A DNA stretch of 64,000 nt from Bryobacterales bacterium (GCA_020847045.1 JADLCT010000057.1:1-64000); one strand, 5' to 3'; shown: positions 42,416 to 51,530, counted from the stretch's first letter. Translations and numbers: made by a program. Notes: generated by a model not told the origin, from the letters alone.

Positions 42416-43174
42416 ATGGAACTGGCGGGCAAGGTGGCTGTGGTGACCGGAGGGGCGTCCGGTTTGGGAGAGGCGGTGGGGAGGTTGTTTGCCTCGGCGG
42501 GAGCGCGCGTCTCGGTGTGGGATCGCGATGCCGGCGGGGGGGAACGGGTGGCGGGCGAACTTGGCGGTTTTTTCTGCCAAACCGATGTGGCCAGCGAAGG
42601 CAGCGTGGCGGCGGCGGTGGAGGCGGTGCGGGGGCGGCTCGGCGCCGTGCATGTGGCCGTGAACTGCGCGGGCATCGCCACGGCAAGGAGGATGGTGGGC
42701 AAAGAGGGCCCCATGCCGCTGGGTGAGTTTGAGCGGGTGATTGCGGTGAATCTGGTGGGCACGTTCAACGTGTGCCGGCTCGCGGCGGCGGCCATGGCGG
42801 CGAACGAACCGGTGGAGGGCGAGCGCGGCGTGATCATCAACACGGCTTCCATCGCCGCCTTCGAGGGGCAGGTGGGACAGACGGCCTATGCGGCCTCCAA
42901 GGCGGGCATTGCCGGGTTGACGCTGCCGATGGCGCGTGAGCTGGCGGGGCTGGGCATTCGGGTATGCGCGATCGCGCCGGGGCTGTTCGACACGCCGCTG
43001 TTGCGCGCGCTGCCGGAGAAGGTGCGGGCCGAGCTGGGGACCACAGTTCCCTTCCCCGCCCGCCTGGGCGCTCCGGACGAGTTCGCGGCTTTGGCGCGGC
43101 ACATTGTGGAAAATCGATATATGAACGGCGAAACGGTGCGGCTGGACGGCGCTTTGCGGATGCCGCCCCGTTGA
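42416..43174 (+). CDS. SDR-family dehydrogenase, likely 3-hydroxyacyl-CoA dehydrogenase type II
   Basis: The 252-residue protein has the SDR cofactor motif TGGASGLGEAV, NCAGIA for the NAG motif, a catalytic Ser in INTASIAAFEG and YAASK for Tyr-x3-Lys. The overall pattern (GQVGQTAYAASKAGIAGLT, APGLFDTPLL, PFPARLG) matches the NAD-dependent 3-hydroxyacyl-CoA dehydrogenase type II group, which oxidises short-chain 3-hydroxyacyl-CoA. It lies 11 nt after the CoA-transferase, consistent with a CoA-thioester pathway. Confidence 0.88.
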   Translation: MELAGKVAVVTGGASGLGEAVGRLFASAGARVSVWDRDAGGGERVAGELGGFFCQTDVASEGSVAAAVEAVRGRLGAVHVAVNCAGIATARRMVGKEGPMPLGEFERVIAVNLVGTFNVCRLAAAAMAANEPVEGERGVIINTASIAAFEGQVGQTAYAASKAGIAGLTLPMARELAGLGIRVCAIAPGLFDTPLLRALPEKVRAELGTTVPFPARLGAPDEFAALARHIVENRYMNGETVRLDGALRMPPR

Positions 43175-43192
43175 GAGGCGTTTGCACACGGC

Positions 43193-43564
43193 ATGGATTT
43201 CAATCAATTTTTGGGAATTGAGGTGCGGGCGCGGCACGACGACGGCATGACGATCCGGGTGGCGCTGCGTCCGGAACTGATGAACATCGCGGGTGTGGCG
43301 CATGGCGGCGTGACGGCCACCATGGCCGACGCGGCGGCGGGGATGGGCCTGATGCACCTGCTGGGCGGGCGGCGTGCGGTGACCACGACGGAATTGAAGA
43401 TCAACTATCTGCTGCCGGTAACGGGGGCGTGGCTGGAGGCGCGTGCGAAGTTTGTGCGGCGCGGCAGGACGCTGGCCGTGGCGCAGGTGGAGTTGACCGA
43501 TGACCAATCGCGCCTGGTGGCCATCGCGCTGGTGACCTATATGATCCTGCCGGACGCGCAGTAA
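43193..43564 (+). CDS. PaaI-type hotdog thioesterase
   Basis: The 123-residue protein has the hotdog core with MNIAGVAHGGVTATMADAAAG, carrying the HGG motif and the catalytic acidic residue (ADAA), then a strand-rich half (TTELKINYLLPV). These enzymes hydrolyse acyl-CoA thioesters, often to rescue CoA from dead-end intermediates. It is 18 nt after the SDR gene in the CoA operon. Confidence 0.88.
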   Translation: MDFNQFLGIEVRARHDDGMTIRVALRPELMNIAGVAHGGVTATMADAAAGMGLMHLLGGRRAVTTTELKINYLLPVTGAWLEARAKFVRRGRTLAVAQVELTDDQSRLVAIALVTYMILPDAQ

Positions 43565-43570
43565 TCATCC

Positions 43571-44473
43571 ATGCCTGGCAACTGGACTCTTTATGCCGCA
43601 TCCCTTCCCGAGCGCGTGCTGCGCACGGCGGCGGGACTGGCGGCGGGGCTGCTGCGGGAACTGGGGGAAACGAGTCTTCCGGTCTCCTTGCGGCGAACGA
43701 GACTGTACGGCAACCTGGTGGATTCGACGTTGCGGTTTCTGATCGAGCAGGTGGGCAATCTGGATGGCATTTACGCCGCCGGCGGCCGTCTCTCGGACGA
43801 CTTTGCGATCCGGCGCGCGGCGGGCAATGGAATCGAGATGGTGGGGCTGCTGGCCTTTCGGGCCTCGCCCGTATGGGTGATGGCGGCGCTGGCTGATTTA
43901 AGCGGTGCGGGACGGCATTTGATTCGCGAGATCGCGGCCAGTCTGGCGCGGGAGGGGCTGCTCGATCCGGCCGAACGGTTCGAAACGATGGACGAGTTGC
44001 TGGCTGGCATGGAGAGAACCTCGGAGAAGCTGGCCGATACGATCAACACGCCGCCGCTCGATGTGGCGGGTCTGCGCGCCGATTGGCAGACCATCCGGCG
44101 GGAGGCCGCGCGCCTGCCTGCCCCGGCGCTGCAATCGGTGGAGCGGCTTTGGCGCGAGATGAACGCGGGGGCGGCCGAGCAGGGACGGACGGTGTTGGAG
44201 CTGTCGGCGGTGATGACGCTGGGAGCGCTGCGCCTGGCGCCGGAGACCGTGGCCCGGCTGGGACGGTCGAGCGTGGTGGCGGCCAGGCGTACGGCGGAGT
44301 TGCTGGACGAGACGCTGTTGACGCACTACCGCGAGACTCTGGAAGAGGTTCGGCGCAAGGGGTTTCTGGCGTACTGGCACGATGAGTTCCAACCTTACCT
44401 TGCCGCCGCGGCGCGCCAGTTCGCTCCGGAAAGGCTGAGCCTCACCGAGCGTGTGCTTCGGCGCGGGCGGTGA
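43571..44473 (+). CDS. Conserved-looking hypothetical helical protein in the CoA operon
   Basis: The 300-residue protein is predicted to be nearly all helical. Amphipathic segments such as LPERVLRTAAGLAAGLLREL near the start and GLLAFRASPVWVMAALADL near residue 98 could bind a membrane surface, but there is no clear transmembrane helix or signal peptide. No catalytic motif is recognised. It sits 6 nt after the thioesterase and 23 nt before the aldo-keto reductase, with normal GC-rich codon use, so it is a real operon member. Function is unknown. Confidence 0.65.
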   Translation: MPGNWTLYAASLPERVLRTAAGLAAGLLRELGETSLPVSLRRTRLYGNLVDSTLRFLIEQVGNLDGIYAAGGRLSDDFAIRRAAGNGIEMVGLLAFRASPVWVMAALADLSGAGRHLIREIAASLAREGLLDPAERFETMDELLAGMERTSEKLADTINTPPLDVAGLRADWQTIRREAARLPAPALQSVERLWREMNAGAAEQGRTVLELSAVMTLGALRLAPETVARLGRSSVVAARRTAELLDETLLTHYRETLEEVRRKGFLAYWHDEFQPYLAAAARQFAPERLSLTERVLRRGR

Positions 44474-44496
44474 GAACACTGTGAGAGAATGCGCGC

Positions 44497-45627
44497 ATGA
44501 AGCCCATTTCGCGAAGAGAGTTCGCGGCGCCCGCCCTGGCGGCGGCGCTGGCGGCGAAGGCGGATGCGGCGCAGGAAGGGGCGGCGGGCGAGTGGCGCAA
44601 CCGGCAACGCGGGATGGCCTACCGCCGGCTGGGACGGACCGGATTTCACATCAGCGAAATTGTGATGGGCGGCAACACGATTTCGCCCGCGAATTGGGAG
44701 CACGTGCTGCTGGCTCTCGACATGGGGTTGAACTATCTGGACACCGCGCCGGCGTACGGGAACGGGAAGAGCGAACTGGGTTACGCGCAGGTGTTGAAAG
44801 CCCGCAAGCGGGACACGTTCTTTCTGAACACCAAGGTCTCGCTTTGGGACATCAACCGGACGAAGCTCTACGCTGACCTGTTTGCTTCGCTCAGCGAGAG
44901 CGAGCAGAAGAAGACACAGCGGCTGGCGCAAGAAGAGATGGAACGGCGCGGCGTGTTGGACCGCGACTATCTTGGCGAGTACTTTCCGTCGCAGGCAGGC
45001 GAATTGAAGGGCGCGGCGTTGGCCAACGTGCTGGCGCGGCGCTACGGCGGGCGGATCGACCGGGGCAAGAACTATAAGCAGATCATCCTCGATTCGTTTG
45101 AAGAGAGCATGAAACGGCTGGGCGCCGGGTACACGGACCTGCTCATGTGCCCGCATGGGGCTTCGACGCCCGAGGAGGTGTCGCGGCACCCTGAAATTTT
45201 CGAAGCGTTCGAGAAGCTGAAGCGGGAAGGCCGTGTGCGCCACCTGGGCGTGAGCGCTCACAACGATCCGGCGGGCGTGTTGGAGGCGGCCATCGGCACG
45301 GGAGTGTATTCGGTGGCGATGGTGGCCTACAGCATCGTGAACCAGAAATGGATGGAGCCGGTGCTGCGGAAGGCGAAGCGGAAAGACTTCGGCGTGGTGG
45401 CGATGAAGGTGGCCCGCCCCGTGTATAACGGGCGCGGCAATGGGACGCCGGACGACCCTGCGCGTGTGAAACTGATCGAGGACGCCATGCCGGGACCATG
45501 GAAGCGGCCGCAGAAGGCTTACCTGTGGGCGCTGCGCAATCCAAATCTGAGCGCGGTGATCAGCGAGATCACCAACGCCGGGATGGTGCGGGACAACCTG
45601 CCGTTGGCGTCGCCCAAGAAGGGGTAG
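44497..45627 (+). CDS. Tat-exported aldo-keto reductase
   Basis: The 376-residue protein has a Tat-type signal (ISRREFAAPALAAALAAKADA) and an aldo-keto reductase barrel: RRLGRTGFHISEIVMGGN, LDTAPAYGNGKSELG with catalytic Asp and Tyr, FFLNTKVSLW with Lys, and DLLMCPHGA with His. Such Tat-exported members are common in Acidobacteria and Planctomycetes and lie beside DUF1549/1553 and DUF1501 genes, as here. An insert between residues ~125 and ~195 (charged, helical) is larger than in classic members. Substrate is unknown. Confidence 0.85.
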   Translation: MKPISRREFAAPALAAALAAKADAAQEGAAGEWRNRQRGMAYRRLGRTGFHISEIVMGGNTISPANWEHVLLALDMGLNYLDTAPAYGNGKSELGYAQVLKARKRDTFFLNTKVSLWDINRTKLYADLFASLSESEQKKTQRLAQEEMERRGVLDRDYLGEYFPSQAGELKGAALANVLARRYGGRIDRGKNYKQIILDSFEESMKRLGAGYTDLLMCPHGASTPEEVSRHPEIFEAFEKLKREGRVRHLGVSAHNDPAGVLEAAIGTGVYSVAMVAYSIVNQKWMEPVLRKAKRKDFGVVAMKVARPVYNGRGNGTPDDPARVKLIEDAMPGPWKRPQKAYLWALRNPNLSAVISEITNAGMVRDNLPLASPKKG

Positions 45628-45655
45628 CGGCGGTACGGGAGGGAAGAGGGAATCG

Positions 45656-47914
45656 ATGAGCGGATATGGATGGGCATTGGCGTTGCTGCCGCTGATCTCG
45701 GCGGCGCAAACCGCGGGTCCGGATTTCGCGCGGCAGGTGCATCCCTTGCTGCTGGCGAAGTGTTCCGGCTGCCATAACGCGCGGCTGAAACAGGGCGGAC
45801 TCGCGCTGAACACCCGGGCGGAGATGGTGCGCGGCGGAGTGAGCGGACCAGCGGTGAAACCGGGCGACAGCAAGGGAAGCCTTCTCATCGCGCGGTTGCT
45901 GGGAGAGGGCGGAGCACGCATGCCGTTGAAGAGTGAGCCGCTGACGAACGATGAGGTGAGCCTGCTGCGGCGCTGGATCGACGCGGGTGCGGCGGCGCCG
46001 GCGAACGTGTCCGCCGCGCAATGGCGGCCGGCGTTGGAGCTGCGCGCGCCGCGGTTGCCGGATGGTCCGGGCGCGCCGCTGGACCGTTTGATCGCATCGT
46101 ACTGGAACAAGAACAAGGTGGCTGCGCCGGCCCTGGTCAACGATGCGCAGTTCGCGCGGCGTGCGTATTTGGACGCCTGGGGCCTGCTGCCCGCGCCGGA
46201 AGAGCTGCAACGCTTCGAGGCCAGCCAGGATCCGGACAAGCGCGCGCGGCTGGTGGAGATGCTGCTGGCGGACCGTCAGCGCTACTCGGGCCACTGGATC
46301 AGCTTCTGGAACGATCATCTGCGCAATGACGAGGGCGTGGTGTATCACGGTGAGCGGCAGACGATCACGCCATGGCTGCAACAAGCCCTGGAGCAGAACC
46401 TGCCCATGGACCGCTTCATCCGGGGCCTGCTGAACCCGGTGGACAAGAGCGATCCGGCGGGTTTTCTGATTGGCGTGAACTGGCGCGGCGACGTGAGCGC
46501 GTCCCAGATTCCCGTGATGCAGGCGGCGCAGAACAGCGCGCAGATATTCCTGGGCATCAACCTGAAGTGCAATGCCTGCCACGACAGCTTCATCAATCAA
46601 TGGAAGCTGAAGGACGCCTATGGCCTGGCGAGCTTCTTTTCAGACAAGGAACTGCTGGTCTACCGGTGCGACGCGCCGACGGGCGGCAAGGCGGAGCTGA
46701 AGTTTCTGTATCCCGAACTGGGCGACGCGCCGGCGGCGAACGCGCCGCTCGCCGTGAAACGCGCGGCGGCGGCGGAGTTGTTCACGAAGCCTGAGAACGG
46801 GCGCACGCCGAGGACGTTGGTGAACCGCTACTGGCGCGCGCTTTTCGGACGCGGGCTGGTGGAGCCCGCCGACGACATGGACGCCGAGCCGTGGAGCGCG
46901 GAGGTGCTGGACTGGCTGGCGGCCGACTTCGTGACGCATGGCTGGGATGCGCAGCACCTGCTGCGAACGCTGATGACGTCGCGCGCGTATCAGTCCATGA
47001 GCAGTTCCGGGGCGGGCGGCGATCCGTTTGTGTTCCGGGGGCCACTGCCGCGGCGCTTGACCGCCGAGCAGTTCTCCGATGCCGTCAGCGCGATCACGGG
47101 CGAGTGGCGCACGCTGGTGCCACGCGGACCCGGCGCGGCCAGGTTCGTGCGGGAGTGGCAGGTGAAGAGCACGCCGCTGACGCGCGCGCTGGGGCGGCCG
47201 ATTCGCGACCAGGTGATTACCGAGCGCGTGAACAACCCGACCACGTTGGAGGCTCTCGAAGTAGTGAACGGCTCCACGCTGGCCACGGCGTTGTGGCGCG
47301 GGGCGCGCCGCATGATGGGCGTCCTGCCGGAGGCGCCAAAGCCGGTGTTTGATTCCGGCGTGGTGAACGCGCAAAAGGTGGCTTGTGACGTTCCGCTGAA
47401 CGGTGCGCCGAAGGTGTGGCTGGTGGTGGAGGACGTGGACAGCTACGATCCGGCACGGGTGCGCGCCGGGTGGTCGGGCATCCCCTTCGCCGCAACGAAT
47501 GGCGCCATCGCATACAAAGGGGACCGTCAGCCTTCGCAGGCGCTGCTCATGAAGACGCCGTCGGTGGTTGCGATCGAGACGGGCGGCGCCGCGCGGTTGA
47601 CGGCCACGGTGGGCGTGGATGTGGAGTCGCTGGCGAGCGACATCAACCCGCGGATCCGCTTTCTGGCGTACACGGCGTCTCCCGAAATGGACCGTCTGAT
47701 CGCGGCGGAAGGAGAGACGCCCGTGGCGCGGCCTCCGGCGCCGCATGGATCGAAGGCACTGCTGGAACGCGTGTTTCTGCATGCGCTGGCGCGGAAACCT
47801 TCGGCTGGCGAAAGCGCCGTGGCGGCCGCGTACCTGCATGACGGCAAGCCGGAGGGCTTGGAAGATCTGTTGTGGAGCATACTGCTGAGCCCGGAGTTTC
47901 AATATGTACGGTGA
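45656..47914 (+). CDS. PSCyt1-like cytochrome c + DUF1549 + DUF1553 protein
   Basis: The 752-residue protein has a signal peptide (residues ~1-18), then a planctomycete-type cytochrome c domain with one heme motif C36-SG-C39-H40 and a Met in ARMPLKSEPL. A DUF1549 region starts near LDRLIASYWNKNKVAAP, and DUF1553 follows (NRYWRALFGRGLVEPADDMD, RTLMTSRAYQ, and FLHALARKPS near the end). These secreted proteins are abundant in Planctomycetes, Verrucomicrobia and Acidobacteria, usually next to DUF1501 genes, and are linked to polysaccharide use by context. The stop overlaps the DUF1501 gene by 11 nt. Confidence 0.9.
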   Translation: MSGYGWALALLPLISAAQTAGPDFARQVHPLLLAKCSGCHNARLKQGGLALNTRAEMVRGGVSGPAVKPGDSKGSLLIARLLGEGGARMPLKSEPLTNDEVSLLRRWIDAGAAAPANVSAAQWRPALELRAPRLPDGPGAPLDRLIASYWNKNKVAAPALVNDAQFARRAYLDAWGLLPAPEELQRFEASQDPDKRARLVEMLLADRQRYSGHWISFWNDHLRNDEGVVYHGERQTITPWLQQALEQNLPMDRFIRGLLNPVDKSDPAGFLIGVNWRGDVSASQIPVMQAAQNSAQIFLGINLKCNACHDSFINQWKLKDAYGLASFFSDKELLVYRCDAPTGGKAELKFLYPELGDAPAANAPLAVKRAAAAELFTKPENGRTPRTLVNRYWRALFGRGLVEPADDMDAEPWSAEVLDWLAADFVTHGWDAQHLLRTLMTSRAYQSMSSSGAGGDPFVFRGPLPRRLTAEQFSDAVSAITGEWRTLVPRGPGAARFVREWQVKSTPLTRALGRPIRDQVITERVNNPTTLEALEVVNGSTLATALWRGARRMMGVLPEAPKPVFDSGVVNAQKVACDVPLNGAPKVWLVVEDVDSYDPARVRAGWSGIPFAATNGAIAYKGDRQPSQALLMKTPSVVAIETGGAARLTATVGVDVESLASDINPRIRFLAYTASPEMDRLIAAEGETPVARPPAPHGSKALLERVFLHALARKPSAGESAVAAAYLHDGKPEGLEDLLWSILLSPEFQYVR

Positions 47915-49322
47915 TCAATCGAGACGCGGCTTTCTGAAGACGGCGGGCGCGGCTACGTTGTCGGCGATGGCCGGAGGCAACGTCCGGCTGCTGGGCGCCG
48001 GGACGTTGGAGCCTTCGGCGGACACGCTCATCCTGTTGTGGATGGCCGGCGGCATGGCACAAACCGAAACGTTCGATCCGAAGCGCTACACGCCGTTTGC
48101 AACCGGGCTGGAGTCGGCGCGCGTGCTGAGCACCTTTCCCTATATCCCGACCAAGGTGGACGGCGTGCGGTTTTCCAAGGGCCTGGAGCGCATGGCGAAC
48201 GTAATGGACCGCTGCACGCTGATCCGGAGCTACCAGGCGGGCGACCTCGGCTTCATTCTGCACAGCCGCCATCAGTTCCACTGGCACACCGGGTATGCGC
48301 CGCCGCAGAGCGTGGCCTGTCCGCACATCGGCTCATGGATCAGCAGGATCCGCGGGCCGAAGAGTGAGAATATGCCCGCGTTCATTGACGTTGGCCAGTC
48401 GCTGGAGATCGGCGCCGAGAGCGATTCCCTGAAAGCGTTCCACACGGCCGGATTTTTGGGCGCGGAGTTTGGTCCGTTTTTCATACCGAACCCGGAGGAC
48501 GCGGCGGCAAGCGTGCGGCCGCCGGCGAACATATCCCGCGAGCGGTTTGCGGAACGCTGGGCGCGCTATCAAAAGCTGATGGCCGAGAACCCCATGTTGC
48601 GCGAGTCGTCGAGCGCGCAGCAGGAGTCGTTGCAGCGGAGCGTGGAGGGTGCGCACAGGCTGCTGACTTCACCCGCGGCGGCGGCGTTTGATCTGAGCCT
48701 CGAACCGGAAAAGAGGAGCGCCCCGTACGGCAATTCCCGGTTCGGACGCTCGTGCCTGCTCGCGCGGCGGCTGGCCGAGGCGGGCGCGCGTTTCGTCGAA
48801 ATCACGACGGAGTACATTCCCTTCCGCTATTGGGACACGCACGAGAACGGGCACACGCGGGCGGCGGACATGAAAGAGATGATCGACGCACCGGTGGCCC
48901 AATTGATTCTCGACCTGGAAGAGCGCGGCATGCTCGACCGGACGCTGGTGGTGTTGGCCAGCGAGTTTGGACGCGACTTGATTACCGAGGGCAAGCCGGG
49001 AAAGACCGTGCAGGATCAGATCAAACAGCCCGAACGGATGAGCGAGCTGAAGCACTATGGCATGCACCGCCACTTCACCGAGGCGGGCAGCGTGTTGCTG
49101 GCGGGCGGCGGGATGAAGCGCGGCTTCGTGTACGGCGTCACCGATGACGAGCGGCCGTGCAAAGTGGTGAAGGATCCCGTGCGGATCGAGGATCTGCACG
49201 CGAGCATCTACCGCGCCATGGGCATCGCGCCCGCCGAGGGGGCCGAAATCGAGCGCCGGCCCTTCCACGTCACGAAGGACGGGCTGGGCCGGCCGGTGAA
49301 GGAGCTCTTCGCCCGCGGTTGA
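47904..49322 (+). CDS. Tat-exported DUF1501 protein (sulfatase-like fold)
   Basis: The 472-residue protein starts with a Tat signal (SRRGFLKTAGAATLSAMAGG). It has the DUF1501 features LILLWMAGGMAQTETFDPK, in which the alkaline-phosphatase-like start usually binds a metal, then SVACPHIGSWISR and FEITTEY-type strands (FVEITTEYIPFRYWDTHENG), and a late LVVLASEFGRD block. The fold belongs to the alkaline phosphatase/sulfatase superfamily but the activity is unknown. It is the partner of the upstream PSCyt/DUF1549/DUF1553 gene and the last gene of the long operon, with 7 nt to the convergent ridA. Confidence 0.9.
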   Translation: MYGDQSRRGFLKTAGAATLSAMAGGNVRLLGAGTLEPSADTLILLWMAGGMAQTETFDPKRYTPFATGLESARVLSTFPYIPTKVDGVRFSKGLERMANVMDRCTLIRSYQAGDLGFILHSRHQFHWHTGYAPPQSVACPHIGSWISRIRGPKSENMPAFIDVGQSLEIGAESDSLKAFHTAGFLGAEFGPFFIPNPEDAAASVRPPANISRERFAERWARYQKLMAENPMLRESSSAQQESLQRSVEGAHRLLTSPAAAAFDLSLEPEKRSAPYGNSRFGRSCLLARRLAEAGARFVEITTEYIPFRYWDTHENGHTRAADMKEMIDAPVAQLILDLEERGMLDRTLVVLASEFGRDLITEGKPGKTVQDQIKQPERMSELKHYGMHRHFTEAGSVLLAGGGMKRGFVYGVTDDERPCKVVKDPVRIEDLHASIYRAMGIAPAEGAEIERRPFHVTKDGLGRPVKELFARG

Positions 49323-49329
49323 GGGCGCA

Positions 49330-49710
49330 TTATCCGACGTAGGCGATGCAGTCGATCTCGACAAGCATCCGGGCGTCGGCGAACTTGCATTCAATGGTGG
49401 TGCGCGCGGGTTTGGCATCACCGAAGAACTCGGCGTAGACGGCGTTCATGGCGGCGAAATCGGATCCGTTGCGCAGGTAGACGTTGCACTTGACGACGTC
49501 GCGCAGCGAAGCGCCCGAGCCTTCCACGATCCGCTTCACGTTGTTCAGAACGAGGCGGGTTTCGTGCTCGATGGAGCCATAGGAGAGCTGGTCGTTGGCC
49601 GGATCGATGGGCCCCTGCCCCGATACATAGAGGAAGCCGCCGGCGCGGACCGCATGCGAGTACGGACCGCGCGGGCTGACGGTTCCGGGAGGAGTAAGCC
49701 GCTCGATCAT
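49330..49710 (-). CDS. RidA-family enamine/imine deaminase
   Basis: The 126-residue protein has the RidA pattern: GPYSHAVRAGGFLYVSGQGP near the start, VKCNVYLRNGSDFAAMN in the middle, and PARTTIECKFADARMLVEID with the active-site Arg at about residue 104. RidA proteins deaminate reactive 2-aminoacrylate-type enamines. Its start overlaps the stop of the NYN-LOTUS gene (ATGA), making it the last gene of the acyl-CoA mutase transcript. Confidence 0.92.
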   Translation of the reverse strand: MIERLTPPGTVSPRGPYSHAVRAGGFLYVSGQGPIDPANDQLSYGSIEHETRLVLNNVKRIVEGSGASLRDVVKCNVYLRNGSDFAAMNAVYAEFFGDAKPARTTIECKFADARMLVEIDCIAYVG

Positions 49711-51062
49711 TCGGCGGGCTTCCGTTTCCTCGGAGCGGTCTTACGGGGCGCAGGCGCCTTGTTGCCATCGGCCACGGACGGGGCGCGCTTTTTGCGGGCG
49801 CGCGGCGACACGGGCTTCGCGTTGGGTTCGAGATAGCTGGGCTGGCCCTTCACGATGGGCTGAGGACCGTCGTCCTCCTCCTCTTCCTGCTCGGTGCGGG
49901 CGGGGGCGGGCGGCGGCGCGGGCGGATAGAACTCGGCGCCCAGGTAGCTCATCAGACCCTGCTCCTGGCTGGCCTCGACGCGGACCACCAGGCGGTCCTG
50001 CGCGAAATTGAGAAATTCGGCAAAGCTCTGGAAGCCGAATTTCTTGAGATCGAAACCTTGAATCTCTTCGGCGAACCAGGATTCGAGCGCTTCGGCGGGG
50101 ACGCCTTCCTCCATGTCGAGGCGGTGCGTTTCCAGCACGTCGCGCAGCGGCGGCAGAGCGTCTTCGGGCTTGGCGGGAGGAATCTCCTGAACGGAGCCGC
50201 CTTTGCGCTCGATGATGTAGCGCCCGCCGGAGCCGGTGACCTTCACATATTCAGAGGCCTTCATGCGCTCCACGAATTCGGAAAAGCTGTGCGCGCCATA
50301 GGCCCGTTCGTTGAACGCGGGCGACAGTTGCAGCATGGTGGACTTGAGCAGTCCCAGTTGCGGCTGCACGTTGCGGCGCTCCAGCACTTCGAGCGCCCGT
50401 TCGACAAGCGGCATGGCCTGCGAGAGATCGAGCGGGGCGGGGCGCTGGCGCTGTTGCTGCTGCTGTTGCTTGTCCTTGTGCTCGCCGGGCTCGCGCTTGG
50501 CGTCCCTGTCGCGGTCGCGGTCCCTGTCGCGGTCGCGCGGCTCCTTGTTGAGGGGCTTGCTCTCGCGATGGTGGCTCTTCGCGGAAGACGACGGGCGGTC
50601 GTCGAGAATCGACTCGTAGCTGACGAACTCGTGGCAGTTCTGTTGCAGGATGGTGGAGGTGAACGCCTTGCCGCCGACGATGAAGACGGTTTTGCCGTAT
50701 TCCTTGAGCTTGTTGACGAGCGGAACGAAGTCCGAGTCGCCGCTGACGATGGCGAAGGCGTTCACGTGGCTGTGCGTGAAGGCCATCTCCAGGGCGTCGA
50801 GGGCGAGGTTGATGTCGGCGCCGTTTTTGTCCCCGCGCGGCGACGGGATGCGCTGCACCATCTGGACGGCGTTTTCCGCCATCTGGCGCGTGGCGCCTTC
50901 CTGTCGGCTCCAATTGGCGTAGGCGAACTTGGCTACGATCTGGCCGCGCTCCTTGAGCGCGTCGAGCACGACACCCACGGCGAACTCGCGGGACAGTGTG
51001 CTTTTGACGCCGATTTCGATGTTGTCGTAATCGACAAACACGGCGATATTCTTTTCTTGCAT
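49707..51062 (-). CDS. NYN-domain (PIN-like) RNase with OST-HTH/LOTUS domains and a basic tail
   Basis: The 451-residue protein starts with a NYN/LabA domain: AVFVDYDNIEIG with the first catalytic Asp, DINLALDALEMAF, and VSGDSDFVPLVNKL. A charged low-complexity linker follows (RD repeats, then poly-Q near residues 198-205), then two OST-HTH/LOTUS-like domains (about 210-290 and 305-365, each rich in LFPAFNERAYGAHSFSEF-type signatures). The C-terminus is Pro- and acid-rich, then very basic (KKRAPSVADG, RKTAPRKRKPAE). Such proteins are thought to bind and cut RNA. GGAG lies 9 nt before the ATG. Confidence 0.87.
   Translation of the reverse strand: MQEKNIAVFVDYDNIEIGVKSTLSREFAVGVVLDALKERGQIVAKFAYANWSRQEGATRQMAENAVQMVQRIPSPRGDKNGADINLALDALEMAFTHSHVNAFAIVSGDSDFVPLVNKLKEYGKTVFIVGGKAFTSTILQQNCHEFVSYESILDDRPSSSAKSHHRESKPLNKEPRDRDRDRDRDRDAKREPGEHKDKQQQQQQRQRPAPLDLSQAMPLVERALEVLERRNVQPQLGLLKSTMLQLSPAFNERAYGAHSFSEFVERMKASEYVKVTGSGGRYIIERKGGSVQEIPPAKPEDALPPLRDVLETHRLDMEEGVPAEALESWFAEEIQGFDLKKFGFQSFAEFLNFAQDRLVVRVEASQEQGLMSYLGAEFYPPAPPPAPARTEQEEEEDDGPQPIVKGQPSYLEPNAKPVSPRARKKRAPSVADGNKAPAPRKTAPRKRKPAE
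50502..50537 (+). repeat. Two perfect 18-bp tandem copies encoding an Arg-Asp run
   Basis: The 18-base unit GTCCCTGTCGCGGTCGCG occurs twice without change and encodes the RDRDRD stretch on the minus strand, in the linker of the NYN-LOTUS protein. A CAG/CAA-type run encoding poly-Gln lies close by at about 50450-50472. Copy number may vary between strains. Confidence 0.9.
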
Positions 51063-51134
51063 TGAACTCTTTCTCCGAAGGCGCGCGCCTTCGGGATGAC
51101 CCCATTTGCGGTTTGCCCGGCGGGGTGCGGGTCC

Positions 51135-51530
51135 TTAGCGGGCGCGCGCCACCGAGCGGACAAAACCAGTAATTTCCTCAAGAGCCGCTCCGGGCTGAAA
51201 CACGCCGGCGCAACCTTGTTTTTTTAACTCCGCGGCGTCCACGTCGGGAATAATGCCCCCAACCACCACGGCGACATCGTCCATTCCGTTTTCACGGAGC
51301 AAGCGCAGCACCCTCGGCACGATGGCCATGTGAGCTCCCGAAAGAATCGAGAGGCCGATGACCTGGACGTCTTCCTGCAAAGCCGCGTGGACGATCATCT
51401 CGGGAGTCTGGCGCAAGCCGGTGTACACGACTTCCATACCGGCATCGCGTAGCGCTCGGGCGATGACCTTGGCGCCGCGGTCATGTCCATCCAGGCCCGG
51501 TTTAGCCACCAGGACGCGAATGTTGCTCAT
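51135..51530 (-). CDS. Cobalamin-binding small subunit of an acyl-CoA mutase
   Basis: The 131-residue protein is a stand-alone B12-binding domain. It has DGHDRG (D14-G-H16-x-x-G), whose His replaces the dimethylbenzimidazole ligand of cobalamin, then LSILSGAH and VVVGGIIP. These are the classic methylmalonyl-CoA mutase C-terminal motifs. It lies 65 nt after the catalytic subunit on the same strand, so the mutase is a split enzyme. Start is ATG at 51530; the longer open frame adds no conserved residues. Confidence 0.9.
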   Translation of the reverse strand: MSNIRVLVAKPGLDGHDRGAKVIARALRDAGMEVVYTGLRQTPEMIVHAALQEDVQVIGLSILSGAHMAIVPRVLRLLRENGMDDVAVVVGGIIPDVDAAELKKQGCAGVFQPGAALEEITGFVRSVARAR

